Shown here in pieces: positions 8,717-11,142 of a stretch of DNA of 11,142 bases. The DNA comes from an uncultured Collinsella sp. Its GTDB lineage: Bacteria > Actinomycetota > Coriobacteriia > Coriobacteriales > Coriobacteriaceae. The translations under genes were made by a program, and so were the position numbers. The stretch lies in contig URKG01000033.1 in the NCBI GenBank assembly GCA_900548265.1, positions 1 through 11,142 of the forward strand, in the 5' to 3' direction. Each line of letters opens with the position of its first letter. The first letter of the stretch is position 1. The notes under the pieces are model-generated. The model worked only from the letters and a program-made list of their open reading frames with translations, made no database searches and was not told where the DNA came from.

Positions 8717-10135
8717 ATGGCCTACGACGCCAAGAAAATCTATTACCGCTTCGATGACCACTTGAGCCGCCTTGTTCTGGATTACGAAGCAAGCCGCCAG
8801 ATTTCGTCTGAGAGCGAAAACCTCTACCACGGCCTGCCGACCGACCCTTATGACGAGGGCCTGTTTGTCGAGCACAATGTCAAGCGCGGCCTGCGCAATG
8901 CCGACGGCTCGGGCGTGGTCGCGGGCCTCACTCGTATCTCGGATGTGCACGGCTACAACAAGGTCGACGGAAAGGTCGTGCCCGATCAGGGCAAGCTCAC
9001 GCTTCGCGGCTACAGCATCGAGGATCTGGTCAACAATGCCCAGGCCGAGAATCGCTACGGCTACGAAGAAGTCGCCTATCTGCTTATCACGGGTTCGCTA
9101 CCCAACAAGGAAGAGCTCGACGGCTTCTGCGAGCGCCTAGGTGCCTTTAGACATCTGAGCGACGAGTACGTCAAAGAGTTCCCCATGACCACGGTGTCGT
9201 CGAGCATCATGAACGTGCTCCAGCGCGCCGTGCTGCTGCTCTACGCCTTCGATGCCGAACCAGACGTGATCACGCCCGAGCACGAAATCGACGTCGCCAT
9301 CTCCATGCTCGCCCGTCTCCCCCGCATCGCCGCCTTCGCGCATATGGCCTCGGTCGCCAAGCGCCGCGGCTCCGAGGTTCACGTACCGCACCCCACACCC
9401 GGCCTCTCCACCGCTGAGACCATCCTGCAGGTGTTGCGCGGCGGCATGGCGTTCACCCGCGACGAAGCCATGCTGCTCGACGTGATGCTCATGCTGCACG
9501 CTGAGCACGGCGGCGGCAACAATTCCACGTTTGCCTGCCGCGTGCTGTCCTCCTCGGCCACCGACCCGTATTCCGCCTACGCCGCGGCTATCGGCTCGCT
9601 CAAGGGTCCGCGCCACGGCGGCGCCAACGCCAAGGTCGTGTCCATGCACGAGGATATCCGTGCGCATGTCTCCAATTGGGAGGACGAGGACGAGGTCGCA
9701 GCCTACCTGGGCAAGATCCTCGACAAGCAGGCCTTCGACGGCACGGGCCTCATCTACGGTATGGGCCACGCCGTCTACACGCTGAGCGACCCGCGCGCCG
9801 AGGTGTGCCGCCGTTACGCGCGCACGCTTGCCGCCAAGAAGGACTTGGGCGAGGAGTTCGCGCTCATCGAGCGCATCGAGCGCCTGGCCCCGCAGGTGAT
9901 GCGCGATCACGGCATGACCAAGCCCATCTGCGCCAACATCGACCTGTACACGGGCTTTATCTACAAGATGCTCGGCGTGCCCGAGACGCTCTTTACGCCG
10001 CTGTTCGCCGTCGCCCGCATGGCCGGCTGGTCGGCGCACCGCATGGAAGAGCTCTTCTGCGCGCATCGCATCATCCGCCCCGCGTATCGTCCGGTGATCG
10101 AGCCGCTGGAGTATAAGCCGCTCGCCGACCGCTAG
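8717..10135 (+). CDS. gltA: Citrate synthase
   Basis: This enzyme condenses acetyl-CoA and oxaloacetate to citrate in the cytosol. At 472 residues it resembles the Clostridia-type enzymes. Active-site motifs are present: GPRHGGAN (297-304, His300), GMGHAVYTLSDPRAE (348-362, His351) and the catalytic aspartate in NIDLYTGF (407-414, Asp409). HAEHGGGNNSTF (261-272) and AGWSAHRMEEL (436-446) are further signatures. His351 is followed by Ala where many enzymes have Arg (GFGHRVY); GHAVY also occurs in anaerobe enzymes as I recall them, so I do not read it as loss of function. The start at 8717 has GAGAGGAG 6 bases upstream. In an anaerobe the likely role is supply of 2-oxoglutarate for glutamate. 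A 2-methylcitrate synthase cannot be excluded from sequence alone, but no propionate-pathway genes are near. Confidence 0.93.
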   Translation: MAYDAKKIYYRFDDHLSRLVLDYEASRQISSESENLYHGLPTDPYDEGLFVEHNVKRGLRNADGSGVVAGLTRISDVHGYNKVDGKVVPDQGKLTLRGYSIEDLVNNAQAENRYGYEEVAYLLITGSLPNKEELDGFCERLGAFRHLSDEYVKEFPMTTVSSSIMNVLQRAVLLLYAFDAEPDVITPEHEIDVAISMLARLPRIAAFAHMASVAKRRGSEVHVPHPTPGLSTAETILQVLRGGMAFTRDEAMLLDVMLMLHAEHGGGNNSTFACRVLSSSATDPYSAYAAAIGSLKGPRHGGANAKVVSMHEDIRAHVSNWEDEDEVAAYLGKILDKQAFDGTGLIYGMGHAVYTLSDPRAEVCRRYARTLAAKKDLGEEFALIERIERLAPQVMRDHGMTKPICANIDLYTGFIYKMLGVPETLFTPLFAVARMAGWSAHRMEELFCAHRIIRPAYRPVIEPLEYKPLADR

Positions 10136-10158
10136 GACGCGGACCGTCATAGAACCCG

Positions 10159-10198
10159 AGCGTGGCCAGGGCATCACCGCCCTCGGCCACGCTTTTTA
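10159..10198 (+). terminator. Strong intrinsic terminator after citrate synthase
   Basis: AGCGTGGCC (10159-10167) pairs with GGCCACGCT (10185-10193), and an inner AGGGC/GCCCT pair extends the stem with one bulged C. A TTTTTA tract follows. It lies 24 bases after the citrate synthase stop and only about 10 bases before the ribosome binding site of the next gene, leaving little room for a separate promoter. Confidence 0.9.
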
Positions 10199-10222
10199 TG
10201 CCAGTAGAAAGGATCGCAACGA

Positions 10223-11065
10223 ATGATTGTGTTTTCCGATATGGATGGAACGCTGCTGACGAGCGATAAGCAGATGAGCGACGCCACCTGGGCGATGCTC
10301 GACGAGCTTGCGCGCCGCGGTATTGAGTTTGTGCCCTGCACGGGGCGCCCGCTGTCGGGCATCTTTGAGCCCATCCTCGCTCACCCCGCCGTACACTACG
10401 CGGTCTGCGCCAACGGTGCCAGCGTCTGGCAGCTCGACGACGGTACGCCCACCGATACTTCACGTGCTACGTGCATTTTGAGCCGACCGCTCGACCGCGC
10501 CATCGCCCACCGCGTCCATAGCATTGCCGCCGGCCATGACGTCACCTTCGATATCTTCGCGGACGGGCAGTGCTTCCTCCCCCGCTCGCTCTACACGCGC
10601 CTGGACGAATTCTGCGGCGGCGACCCCCACATCGCGGCTTCGCTCAAGCGCACACGAACACCGATCGACATGGATATCGACAACAAGATCGACGAGGTCG
10701 AGACACTCGAACGCATCGCCATGTACTGGCACGACCCGGCCGATCGCGACACCATCGCAGCGGAGCTCGACACGCTCGGAGGCATTGAGGTCACGCGTTC
10801 GTACGCCATGAATATCGAGGTCATGGGCGAGGGCGCCACCAAGGGAACGGCCCTCACGTGGCTATGCGAGCACCTGGGCGAGCGTCTCGCCGACGCCTGG
10901 GCGTTCGGCGACAACATCAACGACATTCCCATGCTGCAGGCAGCGGGCCATGGCATGGCCGTGATCAACGCCGAGCCCGAAGATCGCGAGGCCGCCGACG
11001 CCATTACCGAATACGACAACGACCACGACGGCGTCGCCCGCACCATCATGGCCGCCCTCGCCTAG
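10223..11065 (+). CDS. HAD-superfamily phosphatase, Cof type
   Basis: The 280-residue cytosolic hydrolase has all four HAD motifs: motif I SDMDGTLL (5-12; nucleophile Asp6, acid/base Asp8), motif II CTGRP (39-43, Thr40), motif III Lys207 in EGATKGTAL (203-211), and motif IV FGDNINDIPML (228-238; Asp230, Asp234). A large cap domain between motifs II and III (about 80-190) marks the Cof/IIB subgroup, which dephosphorylates sugar phosphates, flavin or pyridoxal phosphates; the substrate cannot be told from sequence. The ATG at 10223 is preceded by AAAGGA. The gene starts only 25 bases after the citrate synthase terminator, so it depends on read-through or on a promoter overlapping that hairpin. 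It ends TAG, 17 bases before the palindrome at the window edge. Confidence 0.92.
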   Translation: MIVFSDMDGTLLTSDKQMSDATWAMLDELARRGIEFVPCTGRPLSGIFEPILAHPAVHYAVCANGASVWQLDDGTPTDTSRATCILSRPLDRAIAHRVHSIAAGHDVTFDIFADGQCFLPRSLYTRLDEFCGGDPHIAASLKRTRTPIDMDIDNKIDEVETLERIAMYWHDPADRDTIAAELDTLGGIEVTRSYAMNIEVMGEGATKGTALTWLCEHLGERLADAWAFGDNINDIPMLQAAGHGMAVINAEPEDREAADAITEYDNDHDGVARTIMAALA

Positions 11066-11081
11066 CAGCAGCAACCCGGCA

Positions 11082-11142
11082 GGGTAGCTAATTTGGGACG
11101 GGGCTATTTTAGCTACCCAGCAAGCGGGTAGCTAAAATAGCC
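11082..11142. repeat. GGGAC-type intergenic palindrome D, cut by the window end
   Basis: The first unit pairs GGGTAGCTAA (11082-11091) with TTAGCTACCC (11109-11118) around a loop containing TTTGGGACGGGG. A second, larger palindrome pairs 11102-11118 with 11126-11142 (17 bases, perfect) around AGCAAGC. By analogy with elements A and C, the sequence beyond the window should continue as the reverse complement of the left half. It follows the HAD gene and could double as its terminator on either strand. Confidence 0.75.

Noticed and set aside
8075..8950. 291-codon minus-strand frame across the ACT gene and the rpmE upstream region
   Set aside because: It overlaps the ACT gene and the start of citrate synthase, which have strong family motifs, and shows no domain of its own.
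9137..10177. 346-codon minus-strand frame opposite citrate synthase
   Set aside because: Antisense shadow of a gene with intact catalytic motifs.

Overview
The window looks like chromosomal housekeeping DNA from a high-GC, anaerobic member of the Actinomycetota, most likely Coriobacteriia (a Collinsella-like genome). This is inferred from several things together: strongly G/C-biased third codon positions, an actinobacterial-style release factor 2 without a programmed frameshift, a split (two-gene) transketolase, a Clostridia-like citrate synthase, a zinc-type L31 with an Ala/Lys/Glu-rich tail, and intergenic GGGAC palindromes. No database search was possible, so the species is not settled.

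Layout. Bases 1-320 hold no assignable gene, a 67-bp palindrome (173-239) and a hairpin terminator. A minus-strand block follows, listed here in transcription order from right to left: rpmE (L31; 8045-7620) with its own leader and strong terminator; secA (7278-4471) overlapping prfB (4471-3323) by one base; a YitT-family membrane protein (3192-2302) whose ribosome binding site directly follows a terminator-like hairpin; and the split transketolase pair (N-terminal half 2094-1264, C-terminal half 1262-321). The plus-strand block diverges from rpmE: a small ACT-domain protein (8352-8639), citrate synthase (8717-10135), a strong terminator, and a Cof-type HAD phosphatase (10223-11065). The right edge cuts through another palindrome.

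How the genes work together. rpmE and prfB serve translation, and secA serves protein export. The transketolase halves should form one enzyme of the non-oxidative pentose phosphate pathway. In an anaerobe, citrate synthase probably feeds 2-oxoglutarate/glutamate synthesis, and the adjacent ACT protein may sense an amino acid.

Most interesting signals: (1) RF2 has Ser-Pro-Thr where the stop-codon-reading tripeptide is normally Ser-Pro-Phe, and none of the nine genes here ends in TGA (six TAG, three TAA), which is odd for a high-GC genome. (2) Four intergenic palindromes share a GGGAC-containing loop but have completely different stem sequences, resembling REP/REPIN elements. (3) L31 is about twice its normal length because of a low-complexity tail. 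(4) A terminator-like hairpin abuts the yitT ribosome binding site, suggesting attenuation. I found no clear new defence system or large mobile element.
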